A DNA stretch of 64,000 bases. It comes from Haemophilus haemolyticus_M. GTDB taxonomy: Bacteria > Pseudomonadota > Gammaproteobacteria > Enterobacterales > Pasteurellaceae. The DNA lies in the NCBI RefSeq assembly GCF_003490935.1, contig NZ_QQGD01000006.1, positions 48,926 through 112,925 of the forward strand. The letters are read 5' to 3'. The notes below the pieces were generated by a model. The model saw only the letters and a program-made list of their open reading frames with translations, did no database searches and was not told the origin of the DNA. Within the stretch, counting starts at the first letter, position 1, and each line of letters opens with the position of its first letter. Position numbers and translations under genes: made by a program. Shown here one piece after another: positions 41,825-50,451 of the stretch.

Positions 41825-43312
41825 TTATTCTTCGCCAAACCAACAGATATTACGTGCAGCCATAATTAAATCTGCTGCCTGTTCTGCTGTTAATTCTTCA
41901 ATATCTGCTAAATCATCTACACCCTGTTCGGCGAGTTCTTCGAGAGTAGTAATTTGTTTTTCAGCTAATTTGAATGCCACATGGCGATTCATACCATCTA
42001 AATTCAATAAGCGATCTTCAATATTCGCTTTTTTCAATGCTTCTTCTTCAGCAACTGCTGCAGCTGTAATCGCATTTTTAGCTCGAGTTTGAAGCTCTTC
42101 GACAAGATCTTCATCTTCTAAACCATCAATTGCTGTCAATTCATTCATTGGCACATAAGCAATTTCTTCTAAACTTGTGAAGCCTTCTTCTACAAGGATT
42201 TGTGCAAATTCTTCATCAAGTTCTAATGCGTTCATAAATAAGTTTAAAACTTTGTTATCTTCTGCTTGATGTTTTGCATTTAAATCATCAGTCGTCATTA
42301 CGTTTAGTGTCCAACCTGTTAATTGTGTTGCTAAACGCACGTTTTGACCATTACGACCAATTGCTTGCGCAAGATTAGCTGCTTCAACTGCAATATCCAT
42401 AGAATGATTATCTTCATCAACAATGATAGAAGACACATCAGCTGGTGCCATTGCATTAATCACAAATTGTGCTGGATTATCATCCCAAAGCACGATATCT
42501 ACGCGCTCACCGCCAAGTTCATTGGTAATGGCTTGAACACGCGCACCACGCATACCCACACAAGCGCCAACAGGGTCAATACGTTTATCGTTTGATTTCA
42601 CCGCAATTTTAGCGCGAGAACCAGGATCACGAGCCGCACCACGAATTTCAATCATTTCCTCGCCAATTTCAGGCACTTCAATACGGAATAATTCAATCAA
42701 CATTTCTGGCTTAGAACGTGTCACAAATAATTGTGCAGTTTTGCCTTCAGGATTTACTTTATAAAGTACACCACGAACACGGTCACCTGGACGGAAATTT
42801 TCACGTGGCAACATATCTTCACGAGCAATCATCGCTTCTGCTTTATTACCAAGATCTAAGATGATACTGTCACGACTTACTTTTTTCACAGTACCCGTTA
42901 CAATTTTGCCTTCTTCAGCACGGAACTGATCTACAACTTTTGCACGCTCAGCCTCACGGATTTTAGTGCTGATTACTTGGCGTACAGTTTGCATTGCAAT
43001 ACGATCAAATGCGATAGATTCGATTTGATCTTCTACATAATCGCCTAGTTGAAGATTTGGATCTTCAAATTGTGCCGCTTCTAAAGTGATTTCTTTCGTT
43101 GGCACTTTGACTTCATCAACGATTAACCAACGACGGAAAGTATCAAAATCACCTGTTTTTGGGTTGATTGATACACGAATATCTGTTTCGTATTCATATT
43201 TTTTCTTAGTAGAAAGCGCAATTGCACTTTCTAACGCTTCAAAAATTTTCTCACGTGGTAATAACTTTTCATTGGATACGGCTTCTGCCGCCAGTAAAAT
43301 CTCTTTACTCAT
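41825..43312 (-). CDS. nusA: Transcription termination/antitermination protein NusA
   Basis: The 495-residue RNA polymerase-binding protein has the N-terminal domain (SNEKLLPREKIFEALESAIA), S1 (EGKIVTGTVKKVSRDSIILDLG), KH1/KH2 (DPVGACVGMRGARVQAITNELGG and AIGRNGQNVRLATQLTGW) and two acidic C-terminal repeats. It is 17 bases downstream of rimP and just before infB, the conserved order. Confidence 0.97.
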   Translation of the reverse strand: MSKEILLAAEAVSNEKLLPREKIFEALESAIALSTKKKYEYETDIRVSINPKTGDFDTFRRWLIVDEVKVPTKEITLEAAQFEDPNLQLGDYVEDQIESIAFDRIAMQTVRQVISTKIREAERAKVVDQFRAEEGKIVTGTVKKVSRDSIILDLGNKAEAMIAREDMLPRENFRPGDRVRGVLYKVNPEGKTAQLFVTRSKPEMLIELFRIEVPEIGEEMIEIRGAARDPGSRAKIAVKSNDKRIDPVGACVGMRGARVQAITNELGGERVDIVLWDDNPAQFVINAMAPADVSSIIVDEDNHSMDIAVEAANLAQAIGRNGQNVRLATQLTGWTLNVMTTDDLNAKHQAEDNKVLNLFMNALELDEEFAQILVEEGFTSLEEIAYVPMNELTAIDGLEDEDLVEELQTRAKNAITAAAVAEEEALKKANIEDRLLNLDGMNRHVAFKLAEKQITTLEELAEQGVDDLADIEELTAEQAADLIMAARNICWFGEE

Positions 43313-43329
43313 TTTTTCTTTTGCTCCTT

Positions 43330-43785
43330 TTAAAATTTTGCAACAACATTCGCTTTTTGAATGTTACCAAAGACTAAAACTTGTTCCTGTCCATCAACGA
43401 TTAAAGTAACCATATCATTTTCAATACGCTCTAACTTACCTTGCCATTTACGGCGTTCCATCACTGGAATTTGCAAATGCACTGCGATATCTTGCCCAAT
43501 ATAGCGTTCAAATTGCGGTAAGGTAAATAGTGGACGATCTAAACCTGGTGACGACACTTCTAGATTGTATTTATCCGCAATTGGATCTTCCACGTCTAAA
43601 ATTGCGCTCACTTGACGACTTACATCAGCACAATCATCGACAGTTACGCCACCTTCTTTATCAATAAATAAACGCACAGTCATAAAACGACCTGCGCGTT
43701 GACATTCAATGCCCCAAAGTTCACAACCTAAATCCTCTACTGCGTCTTGTAGCATTTCTTGTAAATTTTGTTCTAATGTAGCCAA
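43330..43785 (-). CDS. rimP: Ribosome maturation factor RimP
   Basis: The 151-residue protein is needed for early 30S assembly. Diagnostic are LWGIECQRAGRFMTVRLFIDKEGGVTVDDCADVSRQVSAILDVEDPI and YNLEVSSPGLDRPLF. It is the first protein gene after the initiator tRNA, heading the nusA-infB operon. Confidence 0.96.
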   Translation of the reverse strand: MATLEQNLQEMLQDAVEDLGCELWGIECQRAGRFMTVRLFIDKEGGVTVDDCADVSRQVSAILDVEDPIADKYNLEVSSPGLDRPLFTLPQFERYIGQDIAVHLQIPVMERRKWQGKLERIENDMVTLIVDGQEQVLVFGNIQKANVVAKF

Positions 43786-43880
43786 TTTCTACTCCTATAC
43801 TGTAGTGTCAGTTTTTAGTCAAAATTACTTCTTTTGATTAATCTAAAAACTTCTACAAAAAATTTTAGGCATAAAAAAAG

Positions 43881-43906
43881 GGTTAGGTTCACAGGAACCT
43901 AAGCCC
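43881..43906 (-). terminator. Second hairpin between the initiator tRNA and rimP
   Basis: TTAGGTTC / GAACCTAA with a CTGT loop is followed on the minus strand by CCCTTTTTTT. Together with the 43932-43952 hairpin it makes a tandem terminator or attenuator before rimP. Confidence 0.7.
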
Positions 43907-43931
43907 AGTTTTTATTAAATTTCTTATAGAA

Positions 43932-43952
43932 AAAAACCCCAAAACTGGGGTT
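43932..43952 (-). terminator. Terminator of the initiator tRNA gene
   Basis: AACCCCAGTTTTGGGGTT on the minus strand is followed by TTTTTC. It lies 20 bases after the CCA end of the tRNA. Confidence 0.8.
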
Positions 43953-43971
43953 CTTTTACTGAACTTATTAT

Positions 43972-44048
43972 TGGTTGCGGGGGCCGGATTTGAACCGACG
44001 GCCTTCGGGTTATGAGCCCGACGAGCTACCAAGCTGCTCCACCCCGCG
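43972..44048 (-). tRNA. metY: Initiator tRNA-fMet (CAT anticodon)
   Basis: The 77-base gene includes the encoded CCA. The minus strand starts CGCGGGGTGGAGCAG, with the unpaired C1-A72 end, GGG/CCC pairs in the anticodon stem (TCGGGCTCATAACCCGA) and GTTCAAATC in the T-arm, all initiator features. It is nearly identical to the E. coli initiator tRNA. It precedes rimP-nusA-infB exactly as metY does in E. coli. Confidence 0.97.
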
Positions 44049-44065
44049 TCCGAAATATGAGGTGC

Positions 44066-44093
44066 ATTATAGTGGTAAAAATTTAAAATGCAA
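44066..44093 (-). promoter_or_regulatory. Promoter of the initiator tRNA
   Basis: TTGCAT (-35, at 44088-44093) and TATAAT (-10, at 44066-44071) have 16-bp spacing, 18 bases before the tRNA 5' end. Confidence 0.8.
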
Positions 44094-44151
44094 GAAGTTT
44101 TACTAAGTTCCTTAAAAACTTTACTAAAACTTACCGCACTTTTCATCATCA

Positions 44152-44289
44152 CTAGAATCGAATACCAGAGCCAATCCCTAGTCCTAATCCAACGCCGTTA
44201 CTTCCGCCACCAGCGCTGACGCCACCACCTACAGTACAAGCAGCTAATATGCTTGATAATACAATAATAAAAAGTGTTTTCTTCATCAT
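44152..44289 (-). CDS. Tiny glycine-rich lipoprotein (45 residues)
   Basis: The frame runs ATG 44289 to TAG 44152. It begins MMKKTLFIIVLSSILAACTV, a complete lipoprotein signal with lipobox LAAC (Cys18). It is followed by only 27 residues, dominated by Gly/Ser/Val (GGGVSAGGGSNGVGLGLGIG) and ending in SGIRF. An alternative start is Met2. No terminator separates it from the kinase-like gene, whose stop is 3 bases upstream, so they are probably co-transcribed. Entericidin-like small lipoproteins are a loose parallel. Function is unknown. Confidence 0.65.
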   Translation of the reverse strand: MMKKTLFIIVLSSILAACTVGGGVSAGGGSNGVGLGLGIGSGIRF

Positions 44290-44291
44290 TT

Positions 44292-45008
44292 TTACTTTAT
44301 TAATAAAATTTCAAATAATCGATAAACGGCAATTAAGTCTGTCTTTGCAATAGGTTTAAAAGGTAACAAAAGATAGTAAATCCAGCGAAAACGCTGCAAA
44401 TACATAATCATATTATGCCAATTTTGTACCTCACAATGTGCTTTATAATACAATGCTACTTTTTGAATAAAATCATCTGAAATATCTTCTTCTCGACATA
44501 AACTATCAAAGAAAAATAGCATATCTCGAACGATTAACCAATTTTGATTTTGACTACTTGAACGAGATTCAAAATCAAGAAAAGTAACTTTTCCCTTATC
44601 CCAAGTAATATCTCGAATAGCAGGACGACCATGCACCAGATTTTTAGTATGTAAATCAATCAAAGCGAGACAAGCGTCATAAATAATCGAAAATTTTTGC
44701 TGATCATCTATCTTCTTATCACATAGCCATTGTGATACAGTGGCTCCCGCATCTTCCAAAACAAAAAAATCCTCATCATGATAAGAGACTATTGGAACAG
44801 GTGCATTTTTTTCAGCAAGATTTAACAAAGTTTGTAGTTCATTTTTAAAAGATTGCTTCGGATACGGTTTCAATAATAACCAAATCCCTTTCAATTTTTC
44901 AGGTTGCTTCAACCAAAATTTCTTGCCTTCATATTGAAAAGGATAAATTCTTTCATCACGATGTGCTATAACTAATTGGTTAACATATTCTTTAAATTCA
45001 GGGCTCAT
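44292..45008 (-). CDS. Kinase-fold protein (InaA/aminoglycoside-phosphotransferase-like)
   Basis: The 238-residue protein has kinase-like landmarks: a Lys in KKFWLKQPE, FVLEDAGATVSQWL (hinge-like), LVHGRPAIRDI with the catalytic Asp two positions after the Arg, and FLDFESR (metal-binding DFE). This layout fits the LPS core/Kdo kinase and APH superfamily rather than a Ser/Thr kinase. GGAG lies 10 bases before ATG 45008. The substrate is unknown; an envelope sugar is plausible given the adjacent lipoprotein. Confidence 0.7.
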   Translation of the reverse strand: MSPEFKEYVNQLVIAHRDERIYPFQYEGKKFWLKQPEKLKGIWLLLKPYPKQSFKNELQTLLNLAEKNAPVPIVSYHDEDFFVLEDAGATVSQWLCDKKIDDQQKFSIIYDACLALIDLHTKNLVHGRPAIRDITWDKGKVTFLDFESRSSSQNQNWLIVRDMLFFFDSLCREEDISDDFIQKVALYYKAHCEVQNWHNMIMYLQRFRWIYYLLLPFKPIAKTDLIAVYRLFEILLIK

Positions 45009-45087
45009 TACTACATCACTCCATTGCTATTTGTGGTATATTTATCCACTATTTTTATTTTGCTTTTAACTTAACTAAAAATTAAAT

Positions 45088-45657
45088 ATGAAAAAAATTA
45101 AATTATTATTTCTTACGTTAACGTCTATTTTAACTTTAACGGTATCCCCTAATATATCGGCTTCACCTTTTTCAATAACTGAATATCAAATTAATCAATA
45201 TCTACAAGAGAAAGGCGCTATTGCGGATAAATTTGGCTTACCAGGATTATTTTTTCTTGATTATCAAGTAAGAAATTTGAGTACCCAAATTGGGCAAACT
45301 AATGATAAACGTGTAGAAATGAGCGGTACTTTAGAGGGTTTATTTCAATTTGGCAATAAAAAATTGCCAGGAAAATTAAATCTGACCTTCGATACAATTC
45401 CTTATTATAATCCCGAAGAAGGCGCGGTTTACTTAAAGAAAATGCGTATTTTACGTTGGTCAGGAGAACCACAACAATATATGCAACAAATGCAAACAAT
45501 CATGCCTTTTTTAAATGAAAATGTCGCTAAATTACTGGAACATATTCCTGTTTATACATTAGATAAAAACAATATGCGTGATGTGCTTATAAAAAAATTT
45601 GCTAAAGAAATCCGTATAGAAAAAGGACAACTTTCCTTAGAGACGAGCATGTTCTAA
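45088..45657 (+). CDS. DUF1439-type envelope protein (YceB-like)
   Basis: The 189-residue protein has a signal peptide (MKKIKLLFLTLTSILTLTV) cleaved around SA-SPF, without a clear lipobox. The mature part (FSITEYQINQYLQEKG, then VRNLSTQIGQTNDKRVEMSG and KLNLTFDTIPYYNPEEGAVYL) matches the DUF1439/YceB family, a lipid-binding-like fold. It is divergent from the kinase-like gene. Function is unknown. Confidence 0.75.
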   Translation: MKKIKLLFLTLTSILTLTVSPNISASPFSITEYQINQYLQEKGAIADKFGLPGLFFLDYQVRNLSTQIGQTNDKRVEMSGTLEGLFQFGNKKLPGKLNLTFDTIPYYNPEEGAVYLKKMRILRWSGEPQQYMQQMQTIMPFLNENVAKLLEHIPVYTLDKNNMRDVLIKKFAKEIRIEKGQLSLETSMF

Positions 45658-45707
45658 TAACATTCGTATGATGTAATTGAACGTTGCTTATTGATAGAAG
45701 GATAAAA

Positions 45708-45748
45708 AAGTGCGGTGAAAATCTAAGAAAAATTTTCACCGCACTTTT
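45708..45748. terminator. Uptake-signal pair terminator between the DUF1439 gene and fabA
   Basis: AAAAGTGCGGTGAAAAT and ATTTTCACCGCACTTTT form a long stem with a short AT loop between convergent genes. Confidence 0.85.
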
Positions 45749-45769
45749 GTATGAATTAATAAAGAAAAA

Positions 45770-46303
45770 TTAAAATGCTGAGGTATCTTGGAATAACCCA
45801 ACTTTTAAATCTGTTGCTGTATAAATAACACGACCATCTACTTCAACTTCACCATCAGCCATTCCCATAACTAGTTTACGATTAATAACTCGTTTCATAT
45901 GGATTCGGTACACCACTTTTTTAGCCGTCGGCAAAATTTGCCCTGTGAATTTTACTTCGCCAACCCCTAATGCTCGCCCTTTTCCTTTGCCACCAATCCA
46001 GCCTAAATAAAACCCAACAAGCTGCCACATAGCATCCAATCCCAAACAACCTGGCATTACTGGATCGCCAATGAAATGACAACCAAAGAACGGCAATTCA
46101 GGTTTAATATCAAGTTCAGCTTCAATATACCCTTTACTAAAATCACCTGTTTCCTCATTCATTTCGATAATGCGATCCATCATCAACATGGTCGGTGCGG
46201 GTAATTGTGGCCCTTCTTTACCGAATAATTCGCCGCGACCTGACGCAAGCAAATCATCATAAGAATAGCTACTTTTTTTATTAGGTGTACAAGTGTTTTG
46301 CAT
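45770..46303 (-). CDS. fabA: 3-hydroxydecanoyl-ACP dehydratase/isomerase
   Basis: The 177-residue bifunctional enzyme starts unsaturated fatty-acid synthesis. Catalytic His76 (FFGCHFIGDPVMPG) and Asp90 (GLDAMWQL) are present. ATG 46303 has AAGGA 7 bases upstream; the longer frame to 46354 has no support. FadR- and FabR-like sites lie upstream. It is downstream of lonH with 169 bases between. Confidence 0.96.
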   Translation of the reverse strand: MQNTCTPNKKSSYSYDDLLASGRGELFGKEGPQLPAPTMLMMDRIIEMNEETGDFSKGYIEAELDIKPELPFFGCHFIGDPVMPGCLGLDAMWQLVGFYLGWIGGKGKGRALGVGEVKFTGQILPTAKKVVYRIHMKRVINRKLVMGMADGEVEVDGRVIYTATDLKVGLFQDTSAF

Positions 46304-46382
46304 TTTAGGTTCCTTTATATATGATAAATTCAGTTTTAAACTGATATAAAACATTCTAAAGAGAACATAACAAAGTGTAAAT

Positions 46383-46400
46383 AGCTAACACTTGTTCGCA
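46383..46400 (-). promoter_or_regulatory. FabR-like palindrome upstream of fabA
   Basis: The minus strand reads TGCGAACAAGTGTTAGCT, close to the E. coli fabA FabR site (AGCGTACACGTGTTAGCT), with the GTGTTAGCTAT end conserved. It lies 80-97 bases upstream of fabA, next to the FadR-like site as in E. coli. Whether a FabR homologue exists is not visible here. Confidence 0.45.
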
Positions 46401-46402
46401 AA

Positions 46403-46417
46403 ACTTGTCGGAGCAGT
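46403..46417 (-). promoter_or_regulatory. FadR-like operator upstream of fabA
   Basis: The plus strand reads ACTTGTCGGAGCAGT, 13 of 15 matches to the FadR core ACTGGTCGGACCAGT, in the position where FadR activates fabA in enterobacteria. Confidence 0.5.
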
Positions 46418-46472
46418 CACTTTGATATATTATAGAAAAAAGAAAAGTGAACAAATGTTCGCTTTTTATCTA

Positions 46473-48278
46473 TTAAGGACGGAAAAAATTCCAAAAACCT
46501 TTTCTTTCTGAATCAGCTCTCCCCTCAATTCGACGTTGAATGAGACGAGATAAAGGCTCATTTTTTTCTGTATAATCTTTGTTTTCATCTAGCAAATCAC
46601 GATTAAATAATAATTCGCAAGCTTGATAAATATCTTCCACCGGATAAATAAAAAATTCACCATTTTTTACCGCACTTTTCACTTCATCAGACAAACTCAG
46701 TTGCTGAATAGTCGTCATTGGGATGATGACACCTTGTTTTCCGGTCAAACCACGACGTTGGCAAATAGTAAAAAAGCCTTCAATCTTATCGTTTACACCA
46801 CCAACAGAATGAACAAGTCCAAATTGATCAATCGCTCCTGTAATTGCGATATTTTGAGGCAAAGGCAAATCGGACAAAGCGCTTGCTAACACACAGAAAA
46901 TCGCCAAAGATGCACTATCACCATCAATTTCACCATAAGACTGTTCAAACACTAATGAGGCAGAAAATGGTAATTGCGATGGCAAATCTAATATATTGGA
47001 AAGGCAAGCTTGCGCAATCATCATGCCTTTACCATGAATATTTCCAGCGAGTTCATTTTTTCTTTCAACGTCGATCACTTCCCCTTCGCCGAATTGCACA
47101 ATACAACTAATACGTGAAGGCTCGCCGAAACATACTGGTGTACCAGGATATTCAATCACCGAAAGGCCATTAATTTGCCCAACAATTTCGCCTTGCGTTT
47201 CGACATAAACTTGTTCATTTAAAATATCGGCATAAGTTTGTTCTTTTAGGAAACCATATTGCGCCAATTTTTGTTGAAAAATATCCTCAAAATCCTCCGC
47301 ACTTAATGCTGTTTTTTCAGCAAAAGTTGAGGCATCTTGTAATATTTCTTTCAATTTTAGAGGAGACGCGTTAATTAAAAAGCGATCTTCACTTTCACGA
47401 ACTAATAATTGATAGAGTTTATTTAACGCCGAAAAATCTAGCTCAATATTTTGCTCTTGAGCCATTTGGTGAACATAACCCGCCCAGTTTTTTTGTTCCC
47501 CCACTTCAGCCACAGAAACATAACTTTCAATTTCAGCATAATCGGCGAAAGAATAAAGGTTTTCTTCTAACTCAGCCAAAGTGGCTAATTCGGTACGATT
47601 ACCAAGTACAATCACTTTTAAGTTCAACGCATAACTTGGTATATCACAAGGTAAATTTTTAAATGGATGAGCTGAATACCAATCAAAAGTTTGGGTTTGC
47701 AGAATTTGTTTTAATCGCCCCCATAAATCAAATTGAGATAACAATGTTGCCGCACTTAAAATCAAAACTCCGCCATTAGCTTTATGCACTAATCCTGGCA
47801 CTAATTGAATATCTTGTGAACTAGGATGAATCCGAAAACTACCAAAAAGCTGGAATTGATCGCAATACAACGCGCTTAACGCCTCCCCTTGACTGGCAAA
47901 ATTATCATCTAAAGATTTCGCTGGCTCAGTATAAACATGAGGAAAAGAAAAAGAGTCGCCTTGCTCTATCACATAATTCACACCGAAAATTGACCGCACT
48001 TTATGATGGTTTTGCGATATAAAGTTTTGTAATAACTCCGCATATTCAACTGGCTCACCTACTTTCATCATCAATAAGGAACGCGTTGGATGGCGTAAAA
48101 ATAAATCGATAGCCTGTTTGGCATTCGGTTGTAATGCCCAGAAATCCACTGGTTCTAAAGGAAAATCTTGAATGGCCAAATCAGGTTGCAATGCCTGCCA
48201 ATTTAAAGATTGCTCAATAGCTTGTTGTTGAGAAAATAATGAACTCACGGCTGGTCTCTTTCTAGAAAAATTAGCCAC
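46473..48278 (-). CDS. Lon-family protease homologue, YcbZ type
   Basis: The 601-residue protein has a degenerate AAA-like N-terminal half. The Lon protease domain shows the catalytic dyad Ser in GEIDGDSASLAIF and Lys 43 residues later in VGGVNDKIEGFF. A canonical Walker A is not evident, so ATP dependence is doubtful. The matP / ycbZ-fabA neighbourhood is the same as in E. coli. The upstream region is shared with divergent matP. Confidence 0.9.
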   Translation of the reverse strand: MANFSRKRPAVSSLFSQQQAIEQSLNWQALQPDLAIQDFPLEPVDFWALQPNAKQAIDLFLRHPTRSLLMMKVGEPVEYAELLQNFISQNHHKVRSIFGVNYVIEQGDSFSFPHVYTEPAKSLDDNFASQGEALSALYCDQFQLFGSFRIHPSSQDIQLVPGLVHKANGGVLILSAATLLSQFDLWGRLKQILQTQTFDWYSAHPFKNLPCDIPSYALNLKVIVLGNRTELATLAELEENLYSFADYAEIESYVSVAEVGEQKNWAGYVHQMAQEQNIELDFSALNKLYQLLVRESEDRFLINASPLKLKEILQDASTFAEKTALSAEDFEDIFQQKLAQYGFLKEQTYADILNEQVYVETQGEIVGQINGLSVIEYPGTPVCFGEPSRISCIVQFGEGEVIDVERKNELAGNIHGKGMMIAQACLSNILDLPSQLPFSASLVFEQSYGEIDGDSASLAIFCVLASALSDLPLPQNIAITGAIDQFGLVHSVGGVNDKIEGFFTICQRRGLTGKQGVIIPMTTIQQLSLSDEVKSAVKNGEFFIYPVEDIYQACELLFNRDLLDENKDYTEKNEPLSRLIQRRIEGRADSERKGFWNFFRP

Positions 48279-48349
48279 ATTATCGCATATTTAATATGCC
48301 TTGTGAAAATCCACTAGAAAATCAGCATAAAAACACGTATATTAATGCA

Positions 48350-48362
48350 GTTACCACGTCAC
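48350..48362. promoter_or_regulatory. matS-like site at the matP start
   Basis: GTTACCACGTCAC matches 11 of 13 positions of the MatP target GTGACRNYGTCAC (mismatches at positions 3 and 6). It ends 12 bases before the matP ATG. Confidence 0.4.
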
Positions 48363-48374
48363 TCAATGAAAAAA

Positions 48375-48821
48375 ATGAAATACCAAAAACTCGAAAATCA
48401 AGAAGCAAATTGGAAATGGATTTACCTAATTCGTAAACATCGCGAAGGGGAAAATATCACGCGTTATGAAGAACGCAGTTTACAAGAGGCCAAAGCGCAA
48501 GAATTATTAGAATCCCAAAATTATCCAGAAAAAATTGAAGAATGGATTAATAATCATCTTTCTCCAGCCTTACCAATTAAGCTTGATCAAGCCATTCGTG
48601 CACGCCGTAAACGCTTTTTTAATGGAGAAAAACAACATACAAAGAAAAAATCCATTGATTTGGAATATGCGGTTTGGCTACGTCTTTCTAAATATTCTCG
48701 CAAAATGAAAATGACACTTTCAGAAACAATTACCTATATGATTGACGAAAGAGAAAGCAAAGCGCAATTTGAAAATCAAATGGCAGCAATGAAAACTAGT
48801 TTAAAGAATTTATTAAAATAA
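48375..48821 (+). CDS. matP: Macrodomain Ter protein MatP
   Basis: The 148-residue protein organises the terminus macrodomain by binding matS and ZapB. The N-terminal MKYQKLENQEANWKWIYLIRKHREGE, RARRKRFFNGEKQHTKKKSIDLE (ribbon region) and the coiled-coil tail fit MatP. ATG 48375 aligns with E. coli MatP; ATG 48366 would add three residues. It is divergent from the YcbZ protease. Confidence 0.92.
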   Translation: MKYQKLENQEANWKWIYLIRKHREGENITRYEERSLQEAKAQELLESQNYPEKIEEWINNHLSPALPIKLDQAIRARRKRFFNGEKQHTKKKSIDLEYAVWLRLSKYSRKMKMTLSETITYMIDERESKAQFENQMAAMKTSLKNLLK

Positions 48822-48823
48822 AA

Positions 48824-48852
48824 AAGACAAGCTGCAATTCTTGTCTTTTTGA
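48824..48852 (+). terminator. Terminator after matP
   Basis: AAAGACAAG / CTTGTCTTT with an 8-base loop and a trailing TTTTT. It may also serve cspD on the other strand. Confidence 0.75.
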
Positions 48853-48889
48853 GTTAGGACTAATAGAGAAAAAATTTAGAGTATTCGCA

Positions 48890-49108
48890 TTACTCTTGAT
48901 TATCCACAAGTGGAATTATTTTCGTGGCATGAGATCCTTTGTCTCCGTGGATAACTTCAAATTGCACCTTTTGACCTGCTTTTAATGAACGGTAACCGTC
49001 CATTTCAATCACTGAATAATGTGCAAAAATATCGGCATCCACGCCTTCTGCGGAAATGAAACCAAATCCTTTTGCATTATTGAACCATTTCACAACACCA
49101 ATTTCCAT
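48890..49108 (-). CDS. cspD: Cold-shock-domain protein CspD-like
   Basis: The 72-residue single CSD protein binds single-stranded nucleic acid. RNP1 is KGFGFIS and RNP2 is DIFAHYSVI. AGAGG precedes ATG 49108; the upstream frame to 49213 is not coding. The sequence is closer to CspD (replication inhibitor in E. coli) than to CspA, as judged by SAEGVDADIFAHYS. Confidence 0.88.
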   Translation of the reverse strand: MEIGVVKWFNNAKGFGFISAEGVDADIFAHYSVIEMDGYRSLKAGQKVQFEVIHGDKGSHATKIIPLVDNQE

Positions 49109-49252
49109 AAAAGACCTCTCTAGGCTTCGCCTACTAAAACAATAAATCAATAAGACTATCGCCTTATCACCTCGTATGGACGTTATATTCAAATATTTTG
49201 ATCGGTTATGCAATCAGCAATATTCAAAAATGATAAGTAGATCACAAAAAAT

Positions 49253-49411
49253 TTAATTTTCTGGAGTTTTTTTATCATTTTCATGAATTTCTCGTAGTGC
49301 TTTCGCCACTATTTGAATCGCTTCTCCGCTACTAATCCCTTTTGCCATAAGTTCTTGAATTTGTTCAACTGCTTTTTGTTGCTGTTCGTGTGTTAAGTTA
49401 ATATCAAACAT
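49253..49411 (-). CDS. UPF0181 small protein, YoaH family
   Basis: The 52-residue protein starts MFDINLTHEQQQKAVEQIQE, then LMAKGISSGEAIQIVAKALRE, matching E. coli YoaH almost throughout. ATG 49411 has GGTGG upstream and overlaps the end of truC by 8 bases. Function is unknown. It would be missed by a length filter. Confidence 0.85.
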   Translation of the reverse strand: MFDINLTHEQQQKAVEQIQELMAKGISSGEAIQIVAKALREIHENDKKTPEN

Positions 49412-50123
49412 TTTCCCACCCAAATTGATTCATTAATTGATGCCATTGTTCATCTAAACCTGCTGTAATTGTTATTTGCTCTTTCGTTATTGGATGAATA
49501 AAAGACAAACTATTAGAATGTAAAAATAATCGAGAACAGCCAAGATGCAAAGTTAACGAACGATTTTGATGCAAATCACCATATTGCGTATCACCTAAAA
49601 TTGGGTGAAAAATATGTTTCATGTGGCGACGTAATTGGTGTTTTCTACCTGTATGAGGGATTAATTTAACTAAAGAATAACGCGCCGTTTGATAACGCCC
49701 AGCAGGATAAGGCATTTCGACTATTTTTAATCCTTCATAATCAGTAATAGCTTCTTGAGGCTCTTTATCTTCTTGAGAAAATTTATCTGCGATTTTATCT
49801 AATTGAATTTTTAGTGGATAATCTATCCGCTCTTTTCCCTGTAGATACCCTCGTACTACAGCCAAATAAGATTTCTGAACGCACTTTTGTTCAAACTGTT
49901 CACACATTAAATTCGCAATTTCATTGCTTAATGCAAATAACAACACGCCAGATGTCGGTCGATCTAAACGATGAATAGGAAATACATGTTGGCCAATTTG
50001 ATCTCGCAAGGTTTGCATCACAAATTGAGTTTCGTGAGGATCTAACCAACTGCGATGAACCAACATACCAGCAGGCTTATTCACCGCAACGAGAAACTCA
50101 TCTTGATATAAAATTTCTAACAT
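49404..50123 (-). CDS. truC: tRNA pseudouridine-65 synthase
   Basis: The 239-residue RluA-family enzyme modifies U65 in tRNA-Ile and tRNA-Asp. The catalytic Asp is in HRLDRPTSGVLLFAL and the family lysine/arginine segment is PHTGRKHQLRRHMKHI. It overlaps yqcC by 7 bases, the conserved yqcC-truC pair, and its end overlaps yoaH. Confidence 0.92.
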   Translation of the reverse strand: MLEILYQDEFLVAVNKPAGMLVHRSWLDPHETQFVMQTLRDQIGQHVFPIHRLDRPTSGVLLFALSNEIANLMCEQFEQKCVQKSYLAVVRGYLQGKERIDYPLKIQLDKIADKFSQEDKEPQEAITDYEGLKIVEMPYPAGRYQTARYSLVKLIPHTGRKHQLRRHMKHIFHPILGDTQYGDLHQNRSLTLHLGCSRLFLHSNSLSFIHPITKEQITITAGLDEQWHQLMNQFGWENV

Positions 50124-50437
50124 TCTTTCTTGTTCAGAAGTTCTTCTAAAGCAACCAAAGGAGTTAATAGTTTTTGTAACTCATCAAATTCCTTCATTGC
50201 TTCTTCAATATAAGGAGAAATAGCAATTTTATTTGGTAAAGTAGCACCGCTTTCTAACAATGCCTGCATGCGTGGAATAAATACCCACTGTAGCCACTCT
50301 TCGGCAGACATCGTATCAATTGAAAAAGGCTCCTCACTTAAAAAGGCCTCTGCAGCAGGTGGCATCGTTTGCCATAGATTAAGCTGCTGCATGGTAATTT
50401 GAAGCTGTTCAAGATGCTGTTTAGTTTGATTACGCAT
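50117..50437 (-). CDS. yqcC: YqcC-family protein
   Basis: The 106-residue helical protein of unknown function is always found next to truC in enterobacteria. LNLWQTMPPAAEAFLSEEPFSIDTMSAEEWLQWVFIPRMQALLE is the family core. It may assist truC, but that is only inferred from the coupled reading frames. Confidence 0.88.
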   Translation of the reverse strand: MRNQTKQHLEQLQITMQQLNLWQTMPPAAEAFLSEEPFSIDTMSAEEWLQWVFIPRMQALLESGATLPNKIAISPYIEEAMKEFDELQKLLTPLVALEELLNKKEC

Positions 50438-50451
50438 ATTTTATGTCCTAA

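Noticed and set aside
43889..44152. An 87-codon minus-strand ORF across the initiator tRNA
   Set aside because: It is read straight through the tRNA gene and its terminators; the apparent protein has no family features.
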